DNA of 64,000 nucleotides from Ruania alkalisoli (GTDB lineage: Bacteria; Actinomycetota; Actinomycetes; Actinomycetales; Beutenbergiaceae). The position numbers and the translations under genes were made by a program. Location of the stretch: positions 2,451,581 to 2,515,580 of the forward strand of contig NZ_CP063169.1 in NCBI RefSeq assembly GCF_014960965.1, read 5' to 3'. The notes under the pieces are model-generated. The model searched no databases and was not told the DNA's origin. It saw nothing but the letters and a program-made list of their open reading frames with translations. Shown piece by piece: positions 38,982 through 47,506 of this stretch (its first letter is position 1; every line of letters starts with the position of its first letter).

Positions 38982-39824
38982 TCAGGCCTCCTGGATGATC
39001 GTCACCTGCACCTCCTGGGTGGACCTGCCACCGCCCGCATACACGCCACGGATCGGGGTCACGTCCGGGTACTCCCGGCCGCGCCCGACCATCACGTGGT
39101 GCTCGGCCACACCGATGAGGTTCGTCGGGTCGAAGCCCACCCACTCCCCGCACCAGTATTCCACCCAGGCGTGTGACTCACCCGTGACCGGCTCCCCGAT
39201 CTGGGCGGTCGAGGTCTGCGGGTGCAGATATCCGGAGACGTACCGGGTCGGGATACCCAGGCGACGCAACGCCCCCGCCACCAGGTGCGCCAGATCCTGA
39301 CAGACGCCCTTGCGCGCCGCCCACGCCTCGGCCGCCCGGGTGTGCACACCGGTGACGCCGGGGACGTACTCCACCGCCTCCCGCACCGCCGTGGCGACGG
39401 CGATGGCGGCGTCGGCGGGCTCGTGGTCACCGGCAGCAGAGCGTGCCAGCTGCACGAGATCGCGGGCCGGTTCGGTCGTGGGGGTGACGGCGAGATACTC
39501 GCTCATCCGGTCCTGCACCTCCGGCGAGCGCAGAGTGCTCCATCCAGCAGGGCTGGACGAACGTACCGGGGCCGAAAGCTCCACACGGGACTCGGCCACC
39601 ACCTCCAGCCGGTCGTGCGCGCCGAGCATCTCGAACGCCGTCACCGACGAGCCCCAGTAGTCGCGATACTCGGAGGAGTAGGTCGACGGGGAGGCATGCA
39701 CACTCGCTTCGAGCACGACCTGACCGGGTAAGGTCGCCGGGCGCATCCGCACCTCGTTGTAGGAGGCGGTGACGGTCCGCACGTACTCGAAGGTGGTCCG
39801 GTGGACGATGTGCAGACGGCTCAC
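38982..39824 (-). CDS. Transglutaminase-like protease family protein
   Basis: 280 residues with an intact Cys-His-Asp triad: GVCQDLAH near residue 173, ESHAWVEY near 217 and GFDPTN near 232. The N-terminus (HIVHRTTFEYVRTVTASYNEVRMRP) is the bacterial transglutaminase-like N domain. It is the third gene of a cassette with an ATP-grasp protein and an alpha-E protein, predicted in the literature to make or modify small peptides. The GTG at 39824 overlaps the alpha-E stop (GTGA). Product unknown. Confidence 0.9.
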   Translation of the reverse strand: MSRLHIVHRTTFEYVRTVTASYNEVRMRPATLPGQVVLEASVHASPSTYSSEYRDYWGSSVTAFEMLGAHDRLEVVAESRVELSAPVRSSSPAGWSTLRSPEVQDRMSEYLAVTPTTEPARDLVQLARSAAGDHEPADAAIAVATAVREAVEYVPGVTGVHTRAAEAWAARKGVCQDLAHLVAGALRRLGIPTRYVSGYLHPQTSTAQIGEPVTGESHAWVEYWCGEWVGFDPTNLIGVAEHHVMVGRGREYPDVTPIRGVYAGGGRSTQEVQVTIIQEA

Positions 39825-40753
39825 AGTCGATCTCCGATCCAGTCATCGGCCACACCGGAGGGGAAGTAGCGCAACCGAATCGCATCGCTGGCATCCGAGC
39901 ACCCCTCCTGCACGGCCGCCATCTCCTCGGTGAGCGAACTCAGCAGGCTCAGCAACGGCTGGTACTCCAGGCGGGAACGCACCCGGCCGAGCACCTTGCG
40001 CGCATCCTCCTCGCGCAAGCCGCGCCCGTCGATGGGCGCGAGGCGGGTCAGGCATCGTTCGGCCTGTTCGAGGGAGAACAGCACCGAACGCGGGAACAGC
40101 CGGTCGAGCAGCAGGAACTCGGCGGCGAGCGTCTCCGAGTCGCGGCCCCGGTAGGTACGCAGGAAAGCCTCGTGAGCACCGCATGAACGCAGCAGTGTCA
40201 TCCAGCCGGGACCGGCGCCGCCGGCGAGGGTACGGCTGGTGACGAGCCGGGCGGTCATGTCGGCGCGCTCGATGCTGCGCCCCAGCAGGAAGAACTGCAG
40301 CGTCTCGTCCCGGCGGGTGGCGGCGTCGGTGATGCCGCCAACGATCGCAGCGCGCTCACGTACCCAGGCGAAGTACTCGTGCGGGCCGGAGGCCCCGATC
40401 CGGGAGGGCAGCGCGTTCCAGGTGGTGTTGAGGCACTCCCACAGCTCCGAGGAGAGCACCTCCCGTGCACGACGGGCGTTCTCCCGGGAGGCTGCGAGCG
40501 CTCCCGCGATCGAGCCAGGGGCGTTGCGGTCGTAGGCGAGGACGTCCAGCACCGTGGCGCGCGTCGCCTCGGTCTCCTCCGACGGTGGCGTGGCCCCCAT
40601 GACCGCGAGCAGTGCCCGGCACGCCGCCTCCTCCTCCAGGTAGGGATCTTCAAGGAGGTACTGCAGGTGGGCGTCGAGGATGCGCGCAGTGTCATCGGCC
40701 CGCTCGACGTAGCGCCCGATCCAGAACAGCGACTCAGCGATCCGGCTCAGCAT
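39821..40753 (-). CDS. Alpha-E domain protein (DUF403)
   Basis: 310 residues, all alpha-helical, opening MLSRIAESLFWIGRYVERADDTARILD, the family signature. Alpha-E proteins are found almost only beside the permuted ATP-grasp and transglutaminase genes, as here. It overlaps the upstream ATP-grasp gene by 7 bases and the downstream gene by 4. Biochemical role unknown. Confidence 0.92.
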   Translation of the reverse strand: MLSRIAESLFWIGRYVERADDTARILDAHLQYLLEDPYLEEEAACRALLAVMGATPPSEETEATRATVLDVLAYDRNAPGSIAGALAASRENARRAREVLSSELWECLNTTWNALPSRIGASGPHEYFAWVRERAAIVGGITDAATRRDETLQFFLLGRSIERADMTARLVTSRTLAGGAGPGWMTLLRSCGAHEAFLRTYRGRDSETLAAEFLLLDRLFPRSVLFSLEQAERCLTRLAPIDGRGLREEDARKVLGRVRSRLEYQPLLSLLSSLTEEMAAVQEGCSDASDAIRLRYFPSGVADDWIGDRL

Positions 40754-42390
40754 GACGACCTCCAGGCGGCAAAACGCCGGGTGGGTGGTTCGGGCGGCTC
40801 ACCCGAGCTCGGAGTCTGCTGCTGTTGCTGGTTCTGCTCGCGCATCTCGGTGTCCGTGGGGTTGGCATCCTGCTGCACCCCAGTCGGCGTGGCACCCTCA
40901 GCCGACGAGGGCGCGGTCACGCCACCCTCGGTGGTGATGGGCGGCCTGGCACCGCGGCGCATCTCACCGAGCACCCAGGTGTCCTTGGACCCGCCGCCCT
41001 GCGAGGAGTTGACCACCAGCTGTCCCTCGGCGAGCGCCACCCGGGTGAGTCCGCCGGGCAGCACCCAGACGTCGTCACCGTCGTTGACGGCGAACGGACG
41101 CAGGTCCACATGGCGGGGCCGGAGCGCATTCCCGGCGAGGGTCGGCACCGTGGAGAGCTGGACGACGGGCTGGGCGATCCACCCACGCGGATCGGCCCGC
41201 AGGTGCGCACGAGCGAGGTCGAGTTCCTCGCGGGAAGCGGCCGGGCCGATGATGATTCCCTTGCCGCCGGAGCCGTCCACCGGTTTGACCACGAGCTCGT
41301 CGAGCCGGTCCAGCACCTCGTTCAGCGACTCCGGCTCCTCGAGGCGCCACGTGTCCACGTTGTTCAGCAGCGGCTCCTCCCCCAGGTAATAGCGGATGAG
41401 GTCGGGCAGGTAGGTATAGGTGAGTTTGTCGTCAGCCACCCCGTTGCCCACGGCGTTGGCGATGGTCACCGAGCCGGCTCGCGCGACGCCGAGCAGCCCG
41501 GGACAGCCGAGCAGGGAGTCCGGCCGGAAAACCACGGGGTCGATGAAGTCATCGTCGACGCGGCGGTAGATCACGTCCACCCGGCGGCGACCCTCGGTGG
41601 TGCGCATGTAGACCTTGCCACCAGCACAGAACAGGTCACGCCCCTCAACCAGTTCCACACCCATCAGCCGCGCGAGCAGGGAGTGCTCGAAGTAGGCGGA
41701 GTTGTACACCCCGGGGGTGAGCACCACCACGACCGGCTCGTCCACGCCGCTGGGCGCGGCCGCGTGCAGCGCCTGGAGCAGCCGCCGCGGGTAGTCGGCC
41801 ACGGGACGGATACGCATCCTGGCGAAGAGCTCAGGAAATGACTGGGCCATGGCACGGCGGTTGGACAGCACATAGCTCACGCCGCTGGGGACGCGCACAT
41901 TGTCCTCGAGCACCCGCCATCCTCCGGCACTGTCACGGATGACGTCGATCCCACCGACGTGCACCCGGACGCCGTTCGGGGGTTCGATCCCGCGGGCGGC
42001 CCGGGCGAAATGGGCAGAGGAGACGATCAAGGAGCGGGGAAGCACGCCGTCGGCGATCGCCTGCTGCGGACCGTAGGCGTCGGCGAGCAGCGCCTCGAGC
42101 GCACGCACCCGCTGGGCGATTCCCGGTGCCAGGACGTCCCACTCGCCGGCGTCGATAACGCGGGGGACGGAGTCGAGCGGAAACGGGCGTTCCTCTCCCC
42201 CCACGTCGAAGGTCACCCCTTGGGCCAGGTAGGAGCGCGCGAGGGCATCTGCTCTCACCCGCAGCTCGTCGGCGTTGAGGTGACCCATGGTCCGGTGCAC
42301 ATGCTGGTAGGGCGCCCGCACGGTGTGTCCGGGCTCGATCATCTCGTCCCAGGCCACGCCCTCGGGGTAGCCGTCGAAGAGGTCCGCCAT
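40747..42390 (-). CDS. Circularly permuted ATP-grasp protein
   Basis: 547 residues. The DUF404/DUF407 pair covers residues 1-465 with conserved LEDNVRVPSGVSYVLSNRR, VVKPVDGSGGKG (ATP-binding loop) and VNSSQGGGSKDTWVL at the end of the core. This family is predicted to form amide bonds on unknown substrates. The last 75 residues are extra: Thr/Pro-rich with a Gln run (QNQQQQQ), a disordered tail. TAGCGT lies 7 bases before the ATG at 42390, so the cassette is probably read from a leaderless message. First of three overlapping genes. Confidence 0.92.
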   Translation of the reverse strand: MADLFDGYPEGVAWDEMIEPGHTVRAPYQHVHRTMGHLNADELRVRADALARSYLAQGVTFDVGGEERPFPLDSVPRVIDAGEWDVLAPGIAQRVRALEALLADAYGPQQAIADGVLPRSLIVSSAHFARAARGIEPPNGVRVHVGGIDVIRDSAGGWRVLEDNVRVPSGVSYVLSNRRAMAQSFPELFARMRIRPVADYPRRLLQALHAAAPSGVDEPVVVVLTPGVYNSAYFEHSLLARLMGVELVEGRDLFCAGGKVYMRTTEGRRRVDVIYRRVDDDFIDPVVFRPDSLLGCPGLLGVARAGSVTIANAVGNGVADDKLTYTYLPDLIRYYLGEEPLLNNVDTWRLEEPESLNEVLDRLDELVVKPVDGSGGKGIIIGPAASREELDLARAHLRADPRGWIAQPVVQLSTVPTLAGNALRPRHVDLRPFAVNDGDDVWVLPGGLTRVALAEGQLVVNSSQGGGSKDTWVLGEMRRGARPPITTEGGVTAPSSAEGATPTGVQQDANPTDTEMREQNQQQQQTPSSGEPPEPPTRRFAAWRSSC

Positions 42391-42397
42391 GGCCTCG

Positions 42398-42403
42398 ACG
42401 CTA
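42398..42403 (-). promoter_or_regulatory. -10 element of the ATP-grasp cassette
   Basis: TAGCGT on the minus strand, 7 bases before the ATG at 42390. Confidence 0.5.
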
Positions 42404-42466
42404 CTGCCACGATGTGTCGGGCGCGTGTCGAAGCCGTACCCGGGCGTGCCGCGAGCGAGTAGCGGC

Positions 42467-42472
42467 TACGGT
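42467..42472 (+). promoter_or_regulatory. -10 element of the PemK-like gene
   Basis: TACGGT, 8 bases before the ATG at 42481; nearly leaderless. Confidence 0.4.
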
Positions 42473-42480
42473 GGTCGGTC

Positions 42481-43050
42481 ATGAGTGTGCTGAGCCGGTT
42501 TGTCCGCGCCGCGGCCGGGGTTGCCGTCGACGTCCTGCGTACCCAGTCCCGCAAGGGGCGGTCCTCGTCGTCTCGGCGTGGCCGGCCCGTGCCGCCGGCG
42601 CCCGCAGACGTCACACCCGAGCAGGTCGCCCGCCAGGACGGCGTGCGGGAGTATTCCGGTCGCCTACCCGAGCTGATCTACGAGCCTCGCGCCGACGGTG
42701 AAGCGGATCCGGGTGAGGTGGTCTGGGCGTGGGTGCCCTACGAGGACGACCCGAACCAGGGAAAGGACCGCCCGGTGTTGATCCTCGCCGAGCACGACGG
42801 CGGTCTGATCGGCCTGCAGCTGACGTCGAAGGACCACGACCGCGATGCCGAGCAGGAAGCTCGGTGGGGCCGGTACTGGGTCGACGTGGGAAGCGGCGGC
42901 TGGGACTCCCAGCGTCGCCCGTCCGAGGCCCGGCTCGATCGTGTGCTGTGGCTGGCCGAGGACGCGGTGCGGCGCGAGGGCGCCGCCCTCGATCGCTCCC
43001 GCTTCACCGACGTGCTCGCGGCGTTACGGGCGTACCGGCGCGGCGCTTGA
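42481..43050 (+). CDS. PemK/MazF-fold protein without an antitoxin gene
   Basis: 189 residues. After a basic N-terminus of about 75 residues, the core shows GEVVWAWVPYEDDPNQGKDRPVLIL and RWGRYWVDVGSGGWD, matching the PemK/MazF fold whose classic members are mRNA interferases. No antitoxin-like ORF adjoins it: upstream is the divergent ATP-grasp gene and downstream is rpsT. Actinobacteria commonly carry this stand-alone form near rpsT, so it may be a housekeeping RNA-binding protein rather than a toxin. Confidence 0.8.
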   Translation: MSVLSRFVRAAAGVAVDVLRTQSRKGRSSSSRRGRPVPPAPADVTPEQVARQDGVREYSGRLPELIYEPRADGEADPGEVVWAWVPYEDDPNQGKDRPVLILAEHDGGLIGLQLTSKDHDRDAEQEARWGRYWVDVGSGGWDSQRRPSEARLDRVLWLAEDAVRREGAALDRSRFTDVLAALRAYRRGA

Positions 43051-43066
43051 TGGGTCCACGGGCTGC

Positions 43067-43173
43067 TAGACTGGGCGGCTGGCGCCACCGCTAGGCCAAC
43101 CTGGTCTGCGTGCGGCAGCCGCCCATCGACCACGCACAGGGCATCCCCACGCCCCGGTCCCAGGTCATGGGAC
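43067..43173 (+). promoter_or_regulatory. rpsT promoter and structured 5' leader
   Basis: A TAGACT -10 at 43067-43072 is followed by a long 5' UTR of about 150 bases. It holds the hairpin GGGCGGCTG/CAGCCGCCC (43073-43081 with 43116-43124) and the smaller GTCCCA/TGGGAC (43157-43173). Ribosomal protein S20 is autoregulated in other bacteria, so this could be its binding site, but that is inference. Confidence 0.5.
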
Positions 43174-43230
43174 GCCCTCTACGACGTCAATGAGAGTTTC
43201 GCGCCAGCGAACACACGAGAGAGTCAAAAC

Positions 43231-43491
43231 GTGGCAAACATCAAGTCCCAGATCAAGCGGATCCGCACCAACGAGAAGGCCCGCTTGCGCAACAAGGCCT
43301 ACAAGTCCGAGCTGAAGACGCAGGTGCGCAAGGTGCGCGAGGCGATCGCCTCCGGTGACAAGGAGTCGGCCGAGACCGCTCTGCGCGCCGCCACCCGCAA
43401 GCTCGACAAGGCCGTCAGCAAGGGCGTCATCCACAAGAACCAGGCCTCGAACCGCAAGTCGGCCCTGGCTCAGCAGGTGGCATCCCTCTGA
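43231..43491 (+). CDS. rpsT: 30S ribosomal protein S20
   Basis: 86 residues, very basic, [27 protein letters not shown] with the conserved [16 protein letters not shown] end. Binds 16S rRNA in the body of the small subunit. GTG start at 43231, with GAGAG about 8-12 bases upstream. Transcribed alone, from its own promoter to a strong terminator. Confidence 0.98.
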   Translation: MANIKSQIKRIRTNEKARLRNKAYKSELKTQVRKVREAIASGDKESAETALRAATRKLDKAVSKGVIHKNQASNRKSALAQQVASL

Positions 43492-43571
43492 GGTACAGCC
43501 TCTGAACGACGGGTTCAGAACGACCGCCTGGGCACGAGTGCCTGAGCGAGATCGTTCACCCACAGCCCAGC

Positions 43572-43612
43572 ACGACGGCGCCGCTCCCCTACCCGGGGTG
43601 CGGCGCCGTCGT
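43572..43612 (+). terminator. rpsT terminator
   Basis: A 13-bp stem ACGACGGCGCCGC / GCGGCGCCGTCGT with an inner CCCC/GGGG extension, 80 bases after the rpsT stop. Symmetry allows it to serve the convergent glycosyltransferase gene too. Confidence 0.75.
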
Positions 43613-43661
43613 CGTGAGAGCAGGTCGTGAGAGGTCCGGCCGGCCGGCTGGCCTTGACCGG

Positions 43662-44780
43662 TCAGCGAATCGTGACCGGCTCGGCCACGTGCTCATAGTG
43701 CTCGACCAGCTGAGCACACAGTGCGCGCCAGCTGCGGGGCAGGATCGCCCGACGGCCAGCCTCACCCATGCGGGCCCGCATCCCTGGATCGCGGACCAAC
43801 GCACCCACGGCACCGACGAGTGCTGCCCGATCGTGCGGCGGCACCAGGAAGCCGGACTCGCCCGCGGCAACCAGATCGATGGGGCCGCCGGCGGCCGGTG
43901 CCACCACTGGTAGCCCGGAAGCCATCGCCTCTTGCAGGGTCTGCCCGAAGGTCTCCGAGGTGCCGGTGTGCGTGAAGACGTCGAGAGCGGCATACGCGGT
44001 CGCCAGCTCCTCGCCCTCCAGGCGTCCGAGCATCACGGCATCAGTACCGGAGAGCTCTCGTTCGAGCGCCCCGCGATCGGGTCCGTCACCGACCACGACG
44101 AGTCGCGCACCGCGCATGCGTGCCAGCGGTGCCAGCTCGGTGACGTTCTTCTCCGGGGCGAGCCGGCCGACGTAGCCGACCAGAGCCTGCCCCTGTGGCG
44201 CCAACCGCTCGCGCAGCGCCCGCCCTGCCGTGCTCGTGCGGCGGTTCGGGTGGTAGAGCACCGAGTCCACGCCGCGGCCCCACCAGGCCGTGCGCTCGAC
44301 TCCCACGGCCGCGAGATCATCCAGGGAGGCCCGGGACGGCGCGAGGGTGAGGTCGGCGGAGGAGTGCACGCGGCGAATCCACCGCCACGCGGCATGGTGG
44401 GTCAGGGACAGGCCGTAGGAGCGGGTGTAGCGGGCTACATCGGTCTGAAAGATCGCGACCGAGGCGATGCCGTGCCGCCGGGCCAGCGCCAGCGCCTGAG
44501 CGCCGATACCGAACGGTGCCGCGGCGTGCAGCACGTCCGGGCCGAACTCGAGGACGGCGCGGGTCAGGCGCCTGCTGGGCACCCCGGCGCGGAACCCGCG
44601 ATAGTCGAGGGCCGGCACCGGGAACACCGGGAAGCCGGCGTACTCCCGCGGTGCAGGTCCCGGACAGACCACGATGGCCTCGTGCCCCTGCTCGGCCAGA
44701 TGGTCGAGTACCCGGAGCACTGAGGTGGTCACGCCATTGAGACTGGGAAGGAAGGACTCGGTCACTACAGCGACTCGCAC
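43662..44780 (-). CDS. GT4-family glycosyltransferase
   Basis: 372 residues with the GT-B fold. The N-terminal half opens MRVAVVTESFLPSLNGVTTSVLRVLDHL; the C-terminal half has GYVGRLAPEKN, VVVGDGPDRGALE and the EX7E-type signature SETFGQTLQEAMASGLPVVAP. It most resembles mannosyltransferases of the MgtA/PimB group, which use GDP-mannose for phosphatidylinositol mannoside or lipomannan synthesis. The exact acceptor cannot be read from sequence. GTG start at 44780 with GAAGG close upstream. It interrupts the common rpsT-holA neighbourhood. Confidence 0.88.
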   Translation of the reverse strand: MRVAVVTESFLPSLNGVTTSVLRVLDHLAEQGHEAIVVCPGPAPREYAGFPVFPVPALDYRGFRAGVPSRRLTRAVLEFGPDVLHAAAPFGIGAQALALARRHGIASVAIFQTDVARYTRSYGLSLTHHAAWRWIRRVHSSADLTLAPSRASLDDLAAVGVERTAWWGRGVDSVLYHPNRRTSTAGRALRERLAPQGQALVGYVGRLAPEKNVTELAPLARMRGARLVVVGDGPDRGALERELSGTDAVMLGRLEGEELATAYAALDVFTHTGTSETFGQTLQEAMASGLPVVAPAAGGPIDLVAAGESGFLVPPHDRAALVGAVGALVRDPGMRARMGEAGRRAILPRSWRALCAQLVEHYEHVAEPVTIR

Positions 44781-45002
44781 GGCCTTCAGCCTGTCGTGAG
44801 CGTGTGAACACAGCGCAGCGGGGATCCGACGCCCGGGTGAACCTTGATGGTTGTCGCGGGCAGGTGGCGTGAAGGCATGCCATCCAGTTCAGCGGGCTGG
44901 CCGGCCGTGAGGTATCGGGGATGCCCCTTGGCTGACCCGGAACATGCGATCGGGGAGTTCCCGGGTTCGCGGCTGCGCCGTTGGCGGCCCTCTCGTGCGC
45001 AG

Positions 45003-45024
45003 CCTCAGCCCTCCCGGGCTGAGG
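45003..45024 (-). terminator. Hairpin overlapping the holA stop codon
   Basis: CCTCAGCCC / GGGCTGAGG, a 9-bp stem with a 4-base loop. It covers the last codons of holA. No U-tract; a terminator role is likely but unproven. The 224-base gap after it (44781-45004) holds no ORF I believe and must contain the glycosyltransferase promoter. Confidence 0.45.
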
Positions 45025-46009
45025 AGACGACGAGCACGGCACGCTCGACGGCGTAGCGAGCGTCCCGCGACTCCCCCTTCACCTGCGCGTCCGCGTCCGC
45101 GACGGCGGTGATCGCACGGGCCAGCCCTTCTGGAGTCCACCCGCGCAGCTCCCGGCGAGCACGGTCAACCTGCCATGGCGGCAAGCCGAGATCGGCGGCC
45201 GACCCGCGGCCGCGCGTGGCGGCCACCTTCGCGAGGGTCCGCAGCTTCATCGCGAGCACGGCCACCAGCGGGACAGGGTCCACCCCGGTTTCGAGGGCAT
45301 GACGAAGGAGCGTGATCGCCTGCGTCTGCTCGCCGGCCACCGCGGCGTCGGCCACCCGGAATCCGGTCGCCTCCACGCGTCCGCCGTAGTAGCGCTCGAC
45401 CACATCCGGGGTGATCGTGCCCGTGGTGTCGGAGATCAGCTGGGAGCACCCGGCGGCCAGCTCTCGCAGATCGGAACCGAGGGCCTCCACCAGGGACTGG
45501 ACTGCGGCGGAGGTAGCCCGGCGGCCTGCGGCACTGAACTCGGCGGCGGCGAAGTCGGCCTTCTCCCCGTCTCGCTTGATCTGGTCACAGGTCACGACGG
45601 GATATCCCGCCTTGCCGATCGTGTCCAGGAGCTTCTTTCCGCGGGTGCCCTTCTCGTGCCGGATCACCACGGTGACGTCCTCGATCGTGGAGCCGGCCGC
45701 TCCGACGTGGGCCAGTGCGTCCTCGATGAAGGCGTCCGAGGCAGACTCGGCGCCTTGGACGATCAGGTGCCGGTGCTCGCCGAACAGCGACGGGCTGGTC
45801 AGCACCTCGAGCTGGCCACGTTCGTAGGCGCCGGCTTCCAGCACCGTCACCTCGGCCTCCGGGTCGTGTTCTCGCACCAGAGCAGTCAGGCGGGCGACGG
45901 TGCGGTCGACGAGGAGCCCCTCGCCGCCCCGGACGAGTACCACCGGGGCGAGCGGGACGTCCCGCCAGGAGGGTCCGGCGGCAGGGCGGGAGCGACGGGC
46001 TGGAGGCAC
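45005..46009 (-). CDS. holA: DNA polymerase III subunit delta
   Basis: 334 residues. Clamp-loader subunit with the family N-terminus (PVVLVRGGEGLLVDRTVARL), then ILTSPSLFGEHRHLIVQ-like strands and the helical collar. AAA+ fold without a functional Walker A, as normal for delta. The GTG at 46009 is the first start; comEC ends 69 bases upstream, the usual comEA-comEC-holA order. Confidence 0.92.
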   Translation of the reverse strand: MPPARRSRPAAGPSWRDVPLAPVVLVRGGEGLLVDRTVARLTALVREHDPEAEVTVLEAGAYERGQLEVLTSPSLFGEHRHLIVQGAESASDAFIEDALAHVGAAGSTIEDVTVVIRHEKGTRGKKLLDTIGKAGYPVVTCDQIKRDGEKADFAAAEFSAAGRRATSAAVQSLVEALGSDLRELAAGCSQLISDTTGTITPDVVERYYGGRVEATGFRVADAAVAGEQTQAITLLRHALETGVDPVPLVAVLAMKLRTLAKVAATRGRGSAADLGLPPWQVDRARRELRGWTPEGLARAITAVADADAQVKGESRDARYAVERAVLVVSSAREG

Positions 46010-46078
46010 AGGTACAGCCTGCCACCACGCGGTGACAACGCCGAATCGAGCTGGGCGCCTGGGTGCGACGGTCGCGGC

Positions 46079-47506
46079 CTACGGGGGCAGCACGGGCACC
46101 GACGCACCCGGCAGACCTGCCCAGCCGAGAGCGACCGCAGCGATCCAGGCGGTGCACCACGAGGCGGCGTGAACGAGCAGGTCAGCAGCTCCGGGTGCGA
46201 CTGGCCCGAGCAGCGCCGCCGCCAGACCGAGGATCGTCGCCGGGGCCACCACCGGTGCCGCCATGAGGTTCGCGGGGACCGCATAGAGCGGGATGGCCGG
46301 TTCCAGCAGCAGCAGCACCGGGGTGCAGGCGATCTGCGCGGCGACAGGAACTGCCAGACCCATCGCGAGCGGGGCCGGCAGCCAGCGGCCCAGCCACGCA
46401 GCCAGCGGCCGGCTACCGACGAGCAGCCCGCCGGTCGCGAGGACGGACAGGGCGAAACCGTACGAACGTGCCATCCACGGGTCGACACCGAGGAGCAGGA
46501 CCACAGCGCTCGCCAACGCCGGTAGTGCGGCGCGCGGCCGCCGAAGCCACAGACCCAGCAACAGCACTCCACCCATCACCGCCGACCGCAGCACGCTGCC
46601 GTCCGGGTGCACGAGCGCGACGAACGCGACCAGGACCAAACCGCCGACCACCGCCTGGAGATTCCTCGGTGACCACCACAGGAGTGTGAGCACGAGTCCC
46701 AGAACGAGTGCGACATGAGCCCCCGACACTGCGGTCAGATGGGTCAGGCTCGTGCGGCGCATCGCCTCCTCCAGGGCCGGCGGCATGGCCCGGTCGTCTC
46801 CGACCGCGATCCCCGGGACGAGCCCACGGGAGGCCGGCGGCAGTGGAGCGCTGGCGCTGACCAGCCCGGCACGAAGGTCAGCCACGACCGCACGCCACCC
46901 CCGGGGCGGGTCCCGGGAGCCAGACCCCTCGGGCATGACCAGCATCGCCCGGCTGTCTCCCGGGTCGGTCGCGGACAGCCGAGCGTTCACCCGCACCATG
47001 GCACCGGTGGCCGCCTCGCTCCAACGGTCGTCGGCGAGAACCAGCACAGGCAGCGCAGTCCCGGGATGCGCCCCGACCCGGAGCAACGTCGCCTCGATCC
47101 GCACGCCCGGCCCCTCAGTCAGCTCCACCGGGTCACCGGTCAGTCGTAACCGGATGGTCTCGGTCACACCGTCCAGCGCCCGGACCTGCTCCGCCCGCTG
47201 CTCGACCCGTGGGGCCACCGTCGCCAGGACGGCGGCGGCGAGCAACACACTCAGCACGGCTGTCGCCTGCACCGAGCGCACCGGCACGAGGCGGTGGCGC
47301 CCCCGGAAATGCCGACGATCATGGTGCCGGTGGAGATCCCGGCTCAGGCGCCGCAACAAGCCCAGCGCCGCGACCAGGAGCGAGAGCACGACCAGCCACA
47401 CCACGGTGCCGGGTAGACCCACGCCGACACCGCATCCTGCCCACACCAGGCACGCACCGGGAACGAGTCGCCAATCTCGGCGCGTCCCCACCGGTTGCGG
47501 CGTCAT
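46079..47506 (-). CDS. ComEC/Rec2-family protein lacking the metallo-beta-lactamase domain
   Basis: 475 residues, with N-terminal helices, a beta-rich region (residues 110-205) and the Competence domain: GIAVGDDRAMPPALEEAMRRTSLTHLTAVSGAHVALV near 230, then seven or eight helices. Full ComEC, the inner-membrane channel for DNA uptake, is usually 700-800 residues and ends in a metallo-beta-lactamase-like domain; that part is absent and holA follows after 69 bases. The ATG at 47506 overlaps the comEA stop. DNA uptake by this strain is uncertain. Confidence 0.9.
   Translation of the reverse strand: MTPQPVGTRRDWRLVPGACLVWAGCGVGVGLPGTVVWLVVLSLLVAALGLLRRLSRDLHRHHDRRHFRGRHRLVPVRSVQATAVLSVLLAAAVLATVAPRVEQRAEQVRALDGVTETIRLRLTGDPVELTEGPGVRIEATLLRVGAHPGTALPVLVLADDRWSEAATGAMVRVNARLSATDPGDSRAMLVMPEGSGSRDPPRGWRAVVADLRAGLVSASAPLPPASRGLVPGIAVGDDRAMPPALEEAMRRTSLTHLTAVSGAHVALVLGLVLTLLWWSPRNLQAVVGGLVLVAFVALVHPDGSVLRSAVMGGVLLLGLWLRRPRAALPALASAVVLLLGVDPWMARSYGFALSVLATGGLLVGSRPLAAWLGRWLPAPLAMGLAVPVAAQIACTPVLLLLEPAIPLYAVPANLMAAPVVAPATILGLAAALLGPVAPGAADLLVHAASWCTAWIAAVALGWAGLPGASVPVLPP

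Noticed and set aside
44781-45004. A small plus-strand ORF in the gap between holA and the glycosyltransferase
   Set aside because: No Shine-Dalgarno, no -10 in a suitable place and no recognisable product; more likely the promoter region of the glycosyltransferase.
46079-47506. Frameshift explaining the short ComEC
   Set aside because: The stop is followed within 69 bases by holA, leaving no room for the missing 250-residue domain in any frame.
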